Source: Paenibacillus_AQ nitricinens (GTDB lineage Bacteria > Bacillota > Bacilli > Paenibacillales > Paenibacillaceae). Taken from it: a stretch of 64,000 nucleotides of DNA. The notes under the pieces were generated by a model. That model was not told the DNA's origin and searched no databases. It saw only the letters and a program-made list of their open reading frames with translations. The position numbers and the translations under genes are program-made. The stretch lies in NCBI RefSeq assembly GCF_052056485.1, contig NZ_CP183948.1:2294001-2358000 (forward strand), read 5' to 3'. This document shows positions 26,287-35,290 of this stretch, in pieces. Position 1 is the stretch's first letter. Each line of letters begins with the position of its first letter.

Positions 26287-26595
26287 ATGAAATGGGTAGC
26301 TCAGCTTCCGTACTATAAGATACAGCGAGAAATTAAGGATGGAGAACAACGAAGTATTACATGCAATCGCTTTATGTATTTGTACAAAGATAGAGTTGTG
26401 ACTCGTCATCGTGAATTTCCAATAAAAGATATTTTAGATATGTCCTATCGCTCAATGGGAGGTTCAGAGGGGATGTTCTATCTGTACACGAGTAAAGGTG
26501 TATATACTTATTTGGTAGAGTGTGATCCTGAAAGCTTTATTCATACTTTTAAAAAACAGCAAAGGAATAAAATTGAGCGTACTGGTAGGCCATGA
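26287..26595 (+). CDS. Small conserved-looking protein, PH-like
   Basis: 102 residues, soluble, with alternating beta-strand segments (RFMYLYKDRVVTRHREFPIKDILDMSYR, MFYLYTSKGVYTYLVE) and a C-terminal helix HTFKKQQRNK. This arrangement resembles bacterial PH-like domains, but I cannot name a family with confidence. A strong RBS, AGGAGG, precedes the ATG. It lies 42 bp upstream of the nucleoside hydrolase and may be cotranscribed with it. Confidence 0.6.
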   Translation: MKWVAQLPYYKIQREIKDGEQRSITCNRFMYLYKDRVVTRHREFPIKDILDMSYRSMGGSEGMFYLYTSKGVYTYLVECDPESFIHTFKKQQRNKIERTGRP

Positions 26596-26637
26596 TATGA
26601 TAATCCATACGACATTACAGGGTGGGAGAGAAAATAA

Positions 26638-27588
26638 ATGAGCAAAACACGAATTATTATTGATGCAGACACAGGTATTGATGACGCACTGGCAATTCTA
26701 TATGCCTTACGTGCTCCAAATGTCATTGTAGAAGGAATTACAACCGTTTTTGGGAATATTGATGTCGAAAAGGCGGCGGACAATTCTCTGCGACTGATTG
26801 AGCTTGCTAAGCCTGGGTATGAGATTCCTGTAGCCATCGGAGCATCCAAGGCACTCGTTCGTGAGCACTCAGGCTACGCCACTCATGTGCATGGTGAGAA
26901 CGGTATTGGTAATGTGGAAATTGCTCCATCCAGCCAGCGTCCCATTAGCGAGACTGCGTCTGAGTTTATTGTTCGGATGGCTAATGAGAATCCCGGAGAA
27001 ATTGTATTAGTTACACTGGCACATCTAACCAATCTTTCGATGGCGCTTGATTTGGACCCTGGTATTAGGAATACTTTGAAAAAAGTAGTGGTGATGGGCG
27101 GTACGATCTTTAATCCCGGCAATAGAACACCGGTTGCAGAAGCGAATATTGCTGGAGATCCGGAAGCTGCTGATCAAGTATTTACATCTGGACTTCCCGT
27201 TCTGATGGTGGGTTTAGACGTTACGCTTAAGACGCGGATTACCCAAGAGCATATCGATTTATTAAACCGTTTTGGACGTGAAGAGAATAAAGCGATCATT
27301 TCGTTTATGGAACAATCGCTCACTCATTATTTTAACTTCTATCGTGAAGCGAACTTTTTGATTAACAGTGCACCGCTGCATGATCCACTCGCGCTTATGG
27401 TTGCGCTGCAACCAGATCTAGTAACCTATAAAGAAATGAATGTTCGTGTGGAGCACAAGGGTGAGTTTACATCTGGAATGGTCGTAGCGGATTTGCGGGC
27501 TCTGCCAAAAGTGGGTAAGCCCATACAAGTTGCTGTGGATGTAGATGTTGAACGAGCGGTGGGTACCTTTTTGAGCGTGTTTATGTAA
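26638..27588 (+). CDS. Inosine/uridine-preferring nucleoside hydrolase
   Basis: 316 residues. The calcium-binding signature DADTGIDDA at the N-terminus defines the family, supported by VVMGGTIFNPGNRTPVAEANIAGDPEAA near residue 145 and NSAPLHDPLAL near residue 242, where the His-Asp pair completes the site. It cleaves the N-glycosidic bond of ribonucleosides for salvage in the cytoplasm. GGGTGGGAG precedes the start. Confidence 0.9.
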   Translation: MSKTRIIIDADTGIDDALAILYALRAPNVIVEGITTVFGNIDVEKAADNSLRLIELAKPGYEIPVAIGASKALVREHSGYATHVHGENGIGNVEIAPSSQRPISETASEFIVRMANENPGEIVLVTLAHLTNLSMALDLDPGIRNTLKKVVVMGGTIFNPGNRTPVAEANIAGDPEAADQVFTSGLPVLMVGLDVTLKTRITQEHIDLLNRFGREENKAIISFMEQSLTHYFNFYREANFLINSAPLHDPLALMVALQPDLVTYKEMNVRVEHKGEFTSGMVVADLRALPKVGKPIQVAVDVDVERAVGTFLSVFM

Positions 27589-27650
27589 TTTTGTCGACCT
27601 CTACTAATATGAAAAATAATTTCGAAGCTCATAAATGACAATCTATTAAT

Positions 27651-27678
27651 TTTACAATTGGATAATCTTTGGTAAAAT
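27651..27678 (+). promoter_or_regulatory. Candidate sigma-A promoter for the GH18-like gene
   Basis: TTTACA, a 16-bp spacer and TAAAAT lie about 70 bp before the start codon. Confidence 0.5.
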
Positions 27679-27746
27679 GGTAGAAGACATATAAAGAGTT
27701 AAAGAGATTACACTTCATATTATGGAAGATGGGAGACTTAACAGTC

Positions 27747-29000
27747 ATGAACAAACGGATTGGTAAATTGGTCTTATGTCTGGCGATTTCGCTAGGCGGC
27801 ACCACGGCATTATTCCAAAACACTACACAAGCAGCACCCGCAGGTGGAGTTAGTATTGTGCTGGATGGTTATGCACTGCCGTTTCCAGTAGAGCCTGTTG
27901 TGATGAACGGAACCACGATGGTTCCATTCCGGGCGATATCAGAAGCGCTGGGGATCAACGTAGAGTGGAATCAAGCGCTTAAGAAAATTACCGCGACCAA
28001 GACGGATACAGCGGGTACTAAAGTGGTAACGTTGACCCTTGGCAGCAAAAATGCAGGCGTAAATGGCGAAGTGGTGAAGCTAGGGGTTGCCCCGCAAACG
28101 ATCCGCAATAACACGATGATTCCGCTTAGCTTCTTCGGCCAGCAGTTTGGTGCGGGGGTAGCTTGGGATCAAGCGACGAAGACGGTATCCATCACTTCAC
28201 CCAAGACGGATATGTACAAGCTGGGCTTCTATGCGCTTAGCTCATACAGCGAAATTTCCTTGCTTCCTAGCTTTGATGCTGTAGCTTTTGGTTGGAGCGG
28301 GATTGATAAAAGCGGACAATTCACCACGACAGGCACTGACTTTAGATGGCCTCAAGCGGCTGGGGATGTAACTCCAGAGTCTATTATCTCAAATGCAGCA
28401 GCAGGGGGCACAGCGCCTTATCTGATGGTCTTTTCTGGTGATACTGCATCCGAGCTGACGAAGAACCTGGAAGATAAAGTGCTTCAAGAGCAGACGATTA
28501 CAGGAATCGTTGATCTGGCTACACAAAAGGGATTCCAAGGCATCACGCTGGATCTTGAGGGATTGGGTCTCACAGGAGATAAAGCTAAGGTTCAAGCAGA
28601 TTATAATGCGTTTGTGAAGAATCTGTCTCAAAAAGCACATGCAGCAGGTCTTAAGCTCACGGTTATCCTTCATCCATTAAACAGCTCTTATAAAGGTTAT
28701 GATTACAAGACGCTAGGCAGCCTCGCAGACGATTTGGTCATTATGGCTTATGATTATTTGCAGGAGAAAAAAATGCCAGAGCCGATGAGTTTAGTTGATG
28801 AAGGTATCCGGCTTGCGCTTCAGCAAGTGAGCAAGGATAAGCTGATTCTCGGTATTTCCGTTTATAGTGAGAATGAAACTTCAGTAAATTCCAAGGTTGG
28901 ACTTGCCAAACGTTATGGTCTTAAAGGAATTGCAATCTGGCGTGTGGGCTTGATTGGACAGCCTGTCTGGAATGAGATGGGTAAGTCGGTGGAATTGTAG
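27747..29000 (+). CDS. Exported copper-amine-oxidase-N / GH18-like protein
   Basis: A Sec signal peptide (KRIGKLVLCLAISLGGTTAL, then TTQAAPA) is followed by a copper-amine-oxidase-N/stalk domain at residues ~35-145, with VPFRAISEALGINVEWNQ, MIPLSFFGQQFGAGVAWDQ and TKTVSI. A GH18-type barrel follows. In the GH18 motif the usual DGxDxDxE reads QGITLDLE, keeping the last Asp and the catalytic Glu. Related proteins cleave chitin-like or cortex peptidoglycan sugars, for example SleL/YaaH. Two ATG codons are possible; I use the second because the first gives an atypical pre-signal extension. Confidence 0.85.
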   Translation: MNKRIGKLVLCLAISLGGTTALFQNTTQAAPAGGVSIVLDGYALPFPVEPVVMNGTTMVPFRAISEALGINVEWNQALKKITATKTDTAGTKVVTLTLGSKNAGVNGEVVKLGVAPQTIRNNTMIPLSFFGQQFGAGVAWDQATKTVSITSPKTDMYKLGFYALSSYSEISLLPSFDAVAFGWSGIDKSGQFTTTGTDFRWPQAAGDVTPESIISNAAAGGTAPYLMVFSGDTASELTKNLEDKVLQEQTITGIVDLATQKGFQGITLDLEGLGLTGDKAKVQADYNAFVKNLSQKAHAAGLKLTVILHPLNSSYKGYDYKTLGSLADDLVIMAYDYLQEKKMPEPMSLVDEGIRLALQQVSKDKLILGISVYSENETSVNSKVGLAKRYGLKGIAIWRVGLIGQPVWNEMGKSVEL

Positions 29001-29031
29001 GCGGGATTATGATACGTTATCAAAAGAAAAG

Positions 29032-29057
29032 GGCTGCCATTTGGCAGCCTTTTTTTC
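29032..29057 (+). terminator. Intrinsic terminator after GH18-like gene
   Basis: GGCTGCC/GGCAGCC forms a perfect stem with loop ATTT, followed by an eight-base T tract. Confidence 0.92.
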
Positions 29058-29142
29058 TTAAAAGGAAAAATATTATATGCTTGCGCATTAAATTATCCTT
29101 ATCTTTCTCACATAAAGCTAGTATGGAATAGATCTATTAAAG

Positions 29143-29330
29143 TATAGGGAAATCCTCCCTATAAATTCTGCATTTTAGGGTTGTACAGGTGGAGTATAGG
29201 GAATTTCTCCCTATATTTCAGCGGATATCATCGTTTTTTAGAAAATTCCCCGTATTATAGGGAGAAATTCCGCATAACTGGGTAATTGTGAAGAAATCAT
29301 CCTGAAAATAGGGAGTTTTTTCCTATAAAT
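29143..29330. repeat. Four-core intergenic repeat element, copy 3
   Basis: Cores 1 and 2 are TAGGGAAATCCTCCCTA and TATAGGGAATTTCTCCCT. Cores 3 and 4 are AGGGAGAAATTCC and AGGGAGTTTTTTCC, that is, in reverse orientation. Core centres lie near 29153, 29205, 29263 and 29318 (52, 58 and 55 bp apart). The element sits between two convergent genes. The rest of the gap holds the terminator and no visible gene. Confidence 0.8.
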
Positions 29331-29467
29331 CTCCCTTGCCATCTTCCATCACAATTTCATTGACTGGGTGCAGGAGGTAGGGGAGTTTGGGATATGAAAT
29401 CTAAAATGGATCGGAATTTATAAATTTTACGGCATAAATGATCTTTCTCTTACGAAGGGGGATATGC

Positions 29468-30016
29468 CTATTCATACGTACCATTCTCGATGGACTCGAT
29501 AGTAGTGAATATCCGCGAGTAGGCATCTTTAATGTTGGGGTCATTTATTTTGTCGTTGTAAAGCCCATATTCCCAAGATCTATATTTTTCACCATTATGA
29601 AAATATCCTGTGGCATACATATTATTATTAAAGTCTTTTAAAGAAGAGTGCTCATATGATACGTCTTCAAGAACAAATGGCATAAATGACTTGGTAGACT
29701 GTATAAAGAAAAAAGGAATCCCTGCATGAGTATATACTTTAACATACTTATTGTCGTCCGCTTCTTGCAGATGCTCCTTCATAATAACTACGGCATCATA
29801 ATCAGATGCAAGTTCATCGTAATCTTCTAACTCCTCAAAAGAAATACTTGTGAAGTGGATATGTTCTTCTCTTATTTTAGGGACCTCGCCAACAACACCT
29901 ATAAATAAGCTTTTCCCTGAGTACAGCGGTGTATCAACAGTATCAGCATTAGATGTACAGCCTGTAACAAATATGAATATTAGGATAATGAGTGCGTTTA
30001 GGATGATTTTCCTCAT
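29468..30016 (-). CDS. Hypothetical lipoprotein
   Basis: 182 residues. The signal sequence IILNALIILIFIFVTGC ends in a lipobox with Cys20, so the protein should be lipid-anchored outside the membrane. The mature part is acidic and Tyr/Phe-rich (DYDAVVIMKEHLQEADDNKYVKVY, then AGIPFFFIQSTKSF) with no motif I recognise. The start has AAAGGAG upstream on the minus strand. Its 3' end faces the GH18-like gene across repeat copy 3. Confidence 0.75.
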   Translation of the reverse strand: MRKIILNALIILIFIFVTGCTSNADTVDTPLYSGKSLFIGVVGEVPKIREEHIHFTSISFEELEDYDELASDYDAVVIMKEHLQEADDNKYVKVYTHAGIPFFFIQSTKSFMPFVLEDVSYEHSSLKDFNNNMYATGYFHNGEKYRSWEYGLYNDKINDPNIKDAYSRIFTTIESIENGTYE

Positions 30017-30102
30017 CTTTTGGCTCCTTTCAAGAGTTCTGCATGAGTTGTGTTTACTTACAATAAAGTATTATACTGGAAATTAATGGTTCAGACCAGT
30101 AA

Positions 30103-30473
30103 ATGAGTCATGGACTTCGAAAGAAGCCTGATTCAGAGGAGGGTTATGTTGCGGTTGTTTTTGTCCTCATTATATTTGGAGTAGCCTTGTTTTTACCCCG
30201 TCAGATTAGGAAGTCTGGTTTAATTATAGTATCTTCAATAACTGTACTTCTGCTATTATCCTTCGCTATTCGCCCCTACTGGATTGATTATCAAGTATCC
30301 CGAAAAACAGAACAGCTCAATCACTAAATCCTTATCATTTACAAGTTAGATTTAAAAACGAAGAAGGTTGGATTTATGTTTATACAGTCGTAAATGAGAA
30401 GAAAATTCACCAGAGTGTGTGGATACCATCAGGTGGCAACTCTTTCGAAGAAGGAAAGCATTACGAAAAATGA
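30103..30473 (+). pseudogene. Frameshifted small membrane-protein gene
   Basis: The first frame gives 74 residues with two membrane helices (VAVVFVLIIFGVALFL and LIIVSSITVLLLLSFAI) and stops just after VSRKTEQLNH. The -1 frame then reads on without a stop as NPYHLQVRFKNEEGWIYVYT and onward to KHYEK, a protein-like tail of about 45 residues. A single base change near 30305-30325 would join the two. No good ribosome site precedes the ATG. It could be a true short protein plus chance frame, but the composition of the tail argues for a broken gene or sequence error. Confidence 0.55.
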
Positions 30474-30534
30474 GATCAGCTAAGTAGTGATGAAGGGAAG
30501 TTTGGAACTGTAGAAGCGATAGCGACCGCCCGAA

Positions 30535-30599
30535 AGCTTTCCGTAGGAAAGCTCACTTCGTAAGCATGGGCTGTCTCCGGAAGTCTAAACATTCCGGAG
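30535..30599. other. Two perfect hairpins in the gap before the radical SAM gene
   Basis: AGCTTTCC/GGAAAGCT (3-base loop) and CTCCGGAA/TTCCGGAG (9-base loop) are both perfect 8-bp stems. No T tract follows either. They lie in a GC-richer patch (30496-30620) that looks like an intergenic repeat or structured RNA; I see no gene in it. Confidence 0.45.
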
Positions 30600-30741
30600 T
30601 TACGACTGAAGCTGCTGACCTGGATTTCTCAAACACATTTCGACTGTTATAAACCTCACATTAACCTAATCCATAAACCTTTATAATCTCTAAGATTGAG
30701 CCCTTGAATCAAATCATTATTTTTCAGGAGGACTTTAAAGT

Positions 30742-31689
30742 ATGAGATATAAAGCATTGGAATTAGACAAACCGCTTACTTATGAGCTGGAAGGCTTAGA
30801 AATAGGAGTTACCTCGAACTGTAATTTCCGCTGCGATTATTGTTGTGCGTATAATAGAAATGATGGACAAAGCATCAATTCTAAAGAGGTTATCCGAATT
30901 CTTGAAGAGCTTCCTGATCTGAAAAGAGTACGCTTGTCAGGTGGCGAGGTCACATTAAAGTTCGATGACTGTGTGGAGATTGTAAACTACTGCTCATCCA
31001 GAGGGATTCAGACACAGCTGAATTCGAACGGCAGTCTTTTAAATGCTGAAAGGATTGATCAATTGGTCGCGGCAGGATTAACGACGATACATATTTCCTT
31101 CAATTTTACTACTGCGGACGCCTTCTCTCGTTATTATAATATTCATCCAAGCATCTATGAGAAAATTAGAGAGAACATTACTATGTTCGCGGCATCTAGT
31201 GTAGATACGGTGCTGGAGACGCTGTTGTTCAGCGAAACTCAGGATAACATGAAGGAAATCAGCGATCATGTCTACGCGATGGGTGTTAGAACACATGAGA
31301 TTCAGAACAGTATTATCATGGATCATACAGGCTGGAAGTCTATAGCTGCCCGCGAACAATTAAAGAATGCTGTGAGTGAACTGATCGCTATGAAGAAAGA
31401 GGATACGATTTTGTATTTCACTTGCATGGACCGTTTTATGGATATGCTTGGGTTCGAGGAGCAAAAGGGCGTTTATTTTCCACATTGCATAGAGGGCAAG
31501 AAACAGCTTCATCTACATGGAAATGGGGACATCCTGATCTCTGAATTATGTCATCCCGTTATTATTGGCAACATTTACCAGGGAACCTCACTGAAGGACT
31601 TATACAGTAACATGCCAGCGCCTTTGGCTCAGTTTCTGGATAAACTGCCATGTCCAGCACTGGATGCATTGTTTCCGCAAGGGGTTTAA
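30742..31689 (+). CDS. Radical SAM protein
   Basis: 315 residues. The 4Fe-4S motif is CNFRCDYC near residue 28, inside GVTSNCNFRCDYC, followed by the SAM-binding LSGGEVTLKF near residue 72. The C-terminal part has cysteines in FPHCIEGKKQ and ISELCHPV with GNIYQGTSLKDLYSN, resembling the auxiliary region of MoaA/SPASM-like proteins. The substrate is unknown. CAGGAGGAC precedes the ATG, and it is followed by its own terminator. No peptide precursor gene is visible next to it. Confidence 0.82.
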   Translation: MRYKALELDKPLTYELEGLEIGVTSNCNFRCDYCCAYNRNDGQSINSKEVIRILEELPDLKRVRLSGGEVTLKFDDCVEIVNYCSSRGIQTQLNSNGSLLNAERIDQLVAAGLTTIHISFNFTTADAFSRYYNIHPSIYEKIRENITMFAASSVDTVLETLLFSETQDNMKEISDHVYAMGVRTHEIQNSIIMDHTGWKSIAAREQLKNAVSELIAMKKEDTILYFTCMDRFMDMLGFEEQKGVYFPHCIEGKKQLHLHGNGDILISELCHPVIIGNIYQGTSLKDLYSNMPAPLAQFLDKLPCPALDALFPQGV

Positions 31690-31720
31690 ATCGTTAAGCA
31701 TTTCTATAAAATTACTACTT

Positions 31721-31751
31721 GGAGCCAATTTAAAGAATTGGTTCCTTTTTT
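31721..31751 (+). terminator. Intrinsic terminator after radical SAM gene
   Basis: GGAGCCAATT/AATTGGTTCC forms a 10-bp stem with loop TAAAG, followed by TTTTTTG. Confidence 0.9.
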
Positions 31752-31864
31752 GTGTAGTAGATTAATGGAAAGTCCTGTATGATTTCTGTAAGCTTATAGA
31801 GACTGATACAACATAAATTTGCGGATAAGGAATGTATGACATCCATACATAAGGTGTGCGACAC

Positions 31865-32890
31865 ATGCTTACGAATATAAAAAATGGACTCATCAAATCC
31901 AATGTTGTACTCGAAAAAATCATGCCATTATTAACCCCTACTGCCATCGTCGTTGGCGTGCTTAATGAAAGCAGACTGCTACCATTCACAGGTCTCGTCC
32001 CTTGGATATTCGCTTTTATGACATTAATCGGAAGCTTGAAATCCAATCTCAAAGATCTGCTGGGCGTACTGCTGAAACCACAGAAGCTGATCGTGTTGAT
32101 GATTATTCTTCATATCGTGATGCCGCTCATTGGCTGGCTCGTTGCAAGTGCTGTTTTTCCGGGAGATCCTTACACAGTGACTGGATTTGTACTGTTGTTT
32201 GCGATCCCAACGGGTGTCGTTAGCGTGGTGTGGGTATCCATATACGGCGGGAATATTGCATTAACTTTGGCAATTATTCTGATCGATACGCTCTTGTCAC
32301 CGATTGTCGTTCCGGGTACCTTGTATTTGCTCATGGGAGCAAGTGTGGAGATTCAACTTGGGGAAATGATGAAAGGGCTCCTATGGATGGTTGTCATTCC
32401 TTCAGTGGTCGGGATGCTTCTGAATCAATGGACAAAAGGTAAGGTGAATACGGTATGTGGACCTCCGCTTTCCCCATTTGTAAAGGTTGGGTTGTTCATG
32501 GTCGTTTCTATTAATGGTGCCAGCATTGCCCGTTATCTGAAACACCCGGATAGTAAATTGGCAATTATTATTGGCGTAACCTTCTTAACGGTGGTTCTTG
32601 GATATGTAATCGGAGCATTAGTATCACGCCGTTTCCGTTTTAGCTATGAAGATTCTGTGGCTGTGCAATTTAATTCCGGCATGCGTAATTTAAGCGCGGG
32701 AGCTGTGCTCGCAGTAAAATATTTCCCTCCGGCTGTCGCGCTCCCCGTAATTTCAGGAATGTTATTTCAGCAAATTCTCGCTGCGATGTCTGGTCTATTT
32801 TTACGTAGCAAAACTAAACGCCCCTTAACAGATGGTGCAATCACGCAAGTTACCCCGGCGTCCCAGTCAGAACCACCTATTTCATCATAG
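31865..32890 (+). CDS. Bile acid:Na+ symporter (BASS) family transporter
   Basis: A membrane protein of about 341 residues and nine or ten hydrophobic helices. The arrangement, with MPLLTPTAIVVGVLNESRLLP at the start, FVLLFAIPTGVVSVVWVSIYGGNIALT in the middle and FNSGMRNLSAGAVLAVKYFPP near the end, is that of the BASS/ACR3-like superfamily. Known relatives carry organic anions such as pantoate or 2-keto acids with sodium. The ATG follows AAGGTG by eight bases; a GTG three codons earlier is the alternative start. Confidence 0.85.
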   Translation: MLTNIKNGLIKSNVVLEKIMPLLTPTAIVVGVLNESRLLPFTGLVPWIFAFMTLIGSLKSNLKDLLGVLLKPQKLIVLMIILHIVMPLIGWLVASAVFPGDPYTVTGFVLLFAIPTGVVSVVWVSIYGGNIALTLAIILIDTLLSPIVVPGTLYLLMGASVEIQLGEMMKGLLWMVVIPSVVGMLLNQWTKGKVNTVCGPPLSPFVKVGLFMVVSINGASIARYLKHPDSKLAIIIGVTFLTVVLGYVIGALVSRRFRFSYEDSVAVQFNSGMRNLSAGAVLAVKYFPPAVALPVISGMLFQQILAAMSGLFLRSKTKRPLTDGAITQVTPASQSEPPISS

Positions 32891-32931
32891 AGTTAAAACA
32901 GGTCTTAATAACTAGTATGAAGAAGGCGAAC

Positions 32932-32953
32932 AAACTAGTAGAACTAGTTTTTC
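32932..32953 (+). terminator. Probable terminator after the BASS gene
   Basis: AAACTAGT/ACTAGTTT forms an 8-bp stem with a 3-base loop and a short T tract. Confidence 0.55.
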
Positions 32954-33019
32954 CTGCATTTATATGCAAAAATTCGACATTTTTTGATATTTTCCGTATT
33001 TTCGCTTCATCAATATTCA

Positions 33020-33044
33020 CTAATTAATCATCATATCCGATAGT
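33020..33044 (+). promoter_or_regulatory. Candidate sigma-D promoter of the chemoreceptor gene
   Basis: CTAAT, then 12-13 bases, then CCGATAGT, resembles the TAAA-N15-GCCGATAT consensus used for motility genes in Bacilli. It is 60-85 bp upstream of the MCP start. Confidence 0.4.
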
Positions 33045-33105
33045 AGTTGTATTATTTACAATTGCATTGTTCTCTAATGAACAGTAGTCGGAAGGATGAG
33101 GAAAA

Positions 33106-35139
33106 ATGAAGATTCGTCTTAAACTATCACTTATGATGATAGGTGTGACCCTATTATGTATTGCTGTAATGGGGGTTTTTACATATTTAAGGTCAACTCA
33201 GGCAATTGTGAGCCTTACTGAGAATTCTATGAAGCAGGTCAATACGAATAAAGCTCAGACCATATCGTCTATGATTTCGAAGGAGCAGAGAAGTATTGAG
33301 CTTATTGCCGGAAGGTCGGAAATTGTCGAATTATTACTCCAAGCAGGGAATGGTGGAGTCGCCAAGGGGAGTGAGCTACAGAATGAGGTGAATATCAGCC
33401 TTCAGGGAATTGTGAAGGATGCTGGGAACCTTGAACATGCTTTTGTCAGTGATATGAAAGGCATCGCTGTGGCTGATAGTGACATTAAGCTTATAGGTAC
33501 GGATTTTAGTGAAAGAAATTATACGAAAAAAGTTATGGATACCGCGGCGCCGGTCATTAGCGAAACGCTAAAATCAAAATCTACTGGGGCTTATGTGGTG
33601 GCTTTTGTGCATCCGGTTAAGAGTAACGGGAAGATGATTGGATATGTTGCTTCAGCGGTTTCTGCAGATAGTATGATTAAGTATTTAGCAGATGCAAAAG
33701 TAGTAAATACAACGACTTCGTATGCTTATCTTCTCGATGAGAATGGGAATACACTATACCATCCGGATAAGAAGCAAGTAGGACAGCCTGTTGCCAATGA
33801 TCAGATCATGGCTGTGGTGAAGCGTGTGAAATCTGGTGAAAAAGTAGAAGATAGCCTACTTAGCTATACATATAATGATGTGGATAAAAAATCAGCCTAC
33901 ACCGTTATGCCTGAGACCCACTGGTTGCTTGGGCTAACCGCAAATTTAGATGAAATTGTAAAACCAGTGAACGAGATGAGAAGCTTTAATCTGTTGCTGG
34001 GTGCAGGAAGTTTGATTATTGCATTGTTGATTGCTTTATATTTTGCCCAAAAAATCTCTTCACCGATTACTAAACTGACAGATTTGATAAATAGAACGGC
34101 AGAGCTGAATTTGACGTATGACTCCCAGTACGAGTATCTGACGAAAAACAAAGATGAAACAGGTACGATAGCCATTGCGATGCTCCGAACACGGGTTATT
34201 CTTCGTGATATGGCGAGTAGTCTAATCACGATCTCGACCAAGGTGCTTGATAATGCGGAGACTCTTGAAAAGCTGTCTATAGATGTGCGGGAGAATGCTC
34301 ATGACAATTCGGCAACAACACAGCAGCTTTCGGCAGGGATGGAAGAGACAGCAGCTTCAACACAAGAGATGACGGCAGCGATTACTGAAATTGATGTTAA
34401 TGTATCCGAGATCTCCATTAATGTAAAGGAAGGCGCGGAAGTTTCCAAACAGATCAGTGAGCGGGCGATGGAGTTACAAGATGAGGCGTTAGAGTCTACG
34501 GATAATGCGAAGCGAGTGTATGAATCTGTTCGTATCGATATGGAAAAAGCAATTGAACAGTCGAATGCGATCTCGGAGATTAATGTACTGGCGGATACGA
34601 TTCTATCGATTACTAGTCAGACTAATCTGCTTGCTTTGAATGCAGCGATTGAAGCGGCTAGAGCAGGTGAGGCGGGTAGAGGTTTTGCTGTTGTAGCTGG
34701 TGAAATCCGCAAGTTGGCTGAGAAATCGTCAGAGACTGCGGCTGGGATTCAAGGGGTCGTTTCAGGTGTATATGCTTCTGTTGAACTAATGAAGGAAAAT
34801 TCAGAGGCGTTACTTGCTTTTATTGACCAGAATGTTCTTGGAGATTATGAGCGGTTAACGGAGGTAAGTCAGCAATATAACAGAGATGCTACTACAGTGA
34901 ATTTGCTGATGAATCAATTCGAGACCGCGGCCGATCATCTAAGTATGGCGGTATCTAGTATTTCTATAGCGGTCAATGAAGTGGCTGCTACAGTAAATGA
35001 GGGGGCTATTGGGATTCAGGATATTGCGGTGAAGACGGCTGATATCGTTGAGAAGACATTCCATGAAGTTACGGTGGCTGACGAGAATACCCAAAGTGCC
35101 AAGGAGCTACAGGCGCTGGTAGATCGGTTTAAGATCTAA
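33106..35139 (+). CDS. Methyl-accepting chemotaxis protein with dCache domain
   Basis: A 677-residue transmembrane chemoreceptor. The parts in order are: helix 1 (LMMIGVTLLCIAVMGVFTYL), an extracellular dCache sensor at residues ~35-285, helix 2 (LLLGAGSLIIALLIALYFA) near residue 293, a HAMP-like linker, and a cytoplasmic coiled coil. The hairpin tip QTNLLALNAAIEAARAGEAG near residue 505 binds CheA/CheW. The ligand is unknown; dCache receptors often bind amino acids or organic acids. Its possible sigma-D promoter fits motility control. It is a single gene ended by a strong terminator. Confidence 0.92.
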   Translation: MKIRLKLSLMMIGVTLLCIAVMGVFTYLRSTQAIVSLTENSMKQVNTNKAQTISSMISKEQRSIELIAGRSEIVELLLQAGNGGVAKGSELQNEVNISLQGIVKDAGNLEHAFVSDMKGIAVADSDIKLIGTDFSERNYTKKVMDTAAPVISETLKSKSTGAYVVAFVHPVKSNGKMIGYVASAVSADSMIKYLADAKVVNTTTSYAYLLDENGNTLYHPDKKQVGQPVANDQIMAVVKRVKSGEKVEDSLLSYTYNDVDKKSAYTVMPETHWLLGLTANLDEIVKPVNEMRSFNLLLGAGSLIIALLIALYFAQKISSPITKLTDLINRTAELNLTYDSQYEYLTKNKDETGTIAIAMLRTRVILRDMASSLITISTKVLDNAETLEKLSIDVRENAHDNSATTQQLSAGMEETAASTQEMTAAITEIDVNVSEISINVKEGAEVSKQISERAMELQDEALESTDNAKRVYESVRIDMEKAIEQSNAISEINVLADTILSITSQTNLLALNAAIEAARAGEAGRGFAVVAGEIRKLAEKSSETAAGIQGVVSGVYASVELMKENSEALLAFIDQNVLGDYERLTEVSQQYNRDATTVNLLMNQFETAADHLSMAVSSISIAVNEVAATVNEGAIGIQDIAVKTADIVEKTFHEVTVADENTQSAKELQALVDRFKI

Positions 35140-35230
35140 GAAGGATTAAGGGAATCTTTATCCGTCATTCATAAAATATTAAGCTTGCAAGGTTATAGTA
35201 CATATATAACCTCCCTTAAATATAAACTTT

Positions 35231-35262
35231 ACCCCGCCGGCCGTCGGCGGGGTCTTTTTTTT
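35231..35262 (+). terminator. Strong intrinsic terminator after the MCP gene
   Basis: ACCCCGCCG/CGGCGGGGT forms a perfect 9-bp stem with a 5-base loop, followed by eight T residues. Confidence 0.93.
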
Positions 35263-35290
35263 ATGAGATCTTTTTAAAGTGAATACCAGC

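Noticed and set aside
30742..31689. Radical SAM protein as the core of a RiPP cluster.
   Set aside because: No precursor peptide, transporter or protease gene is found beside it; neighbours are a broken membrane protein gene and a BASS transporter.
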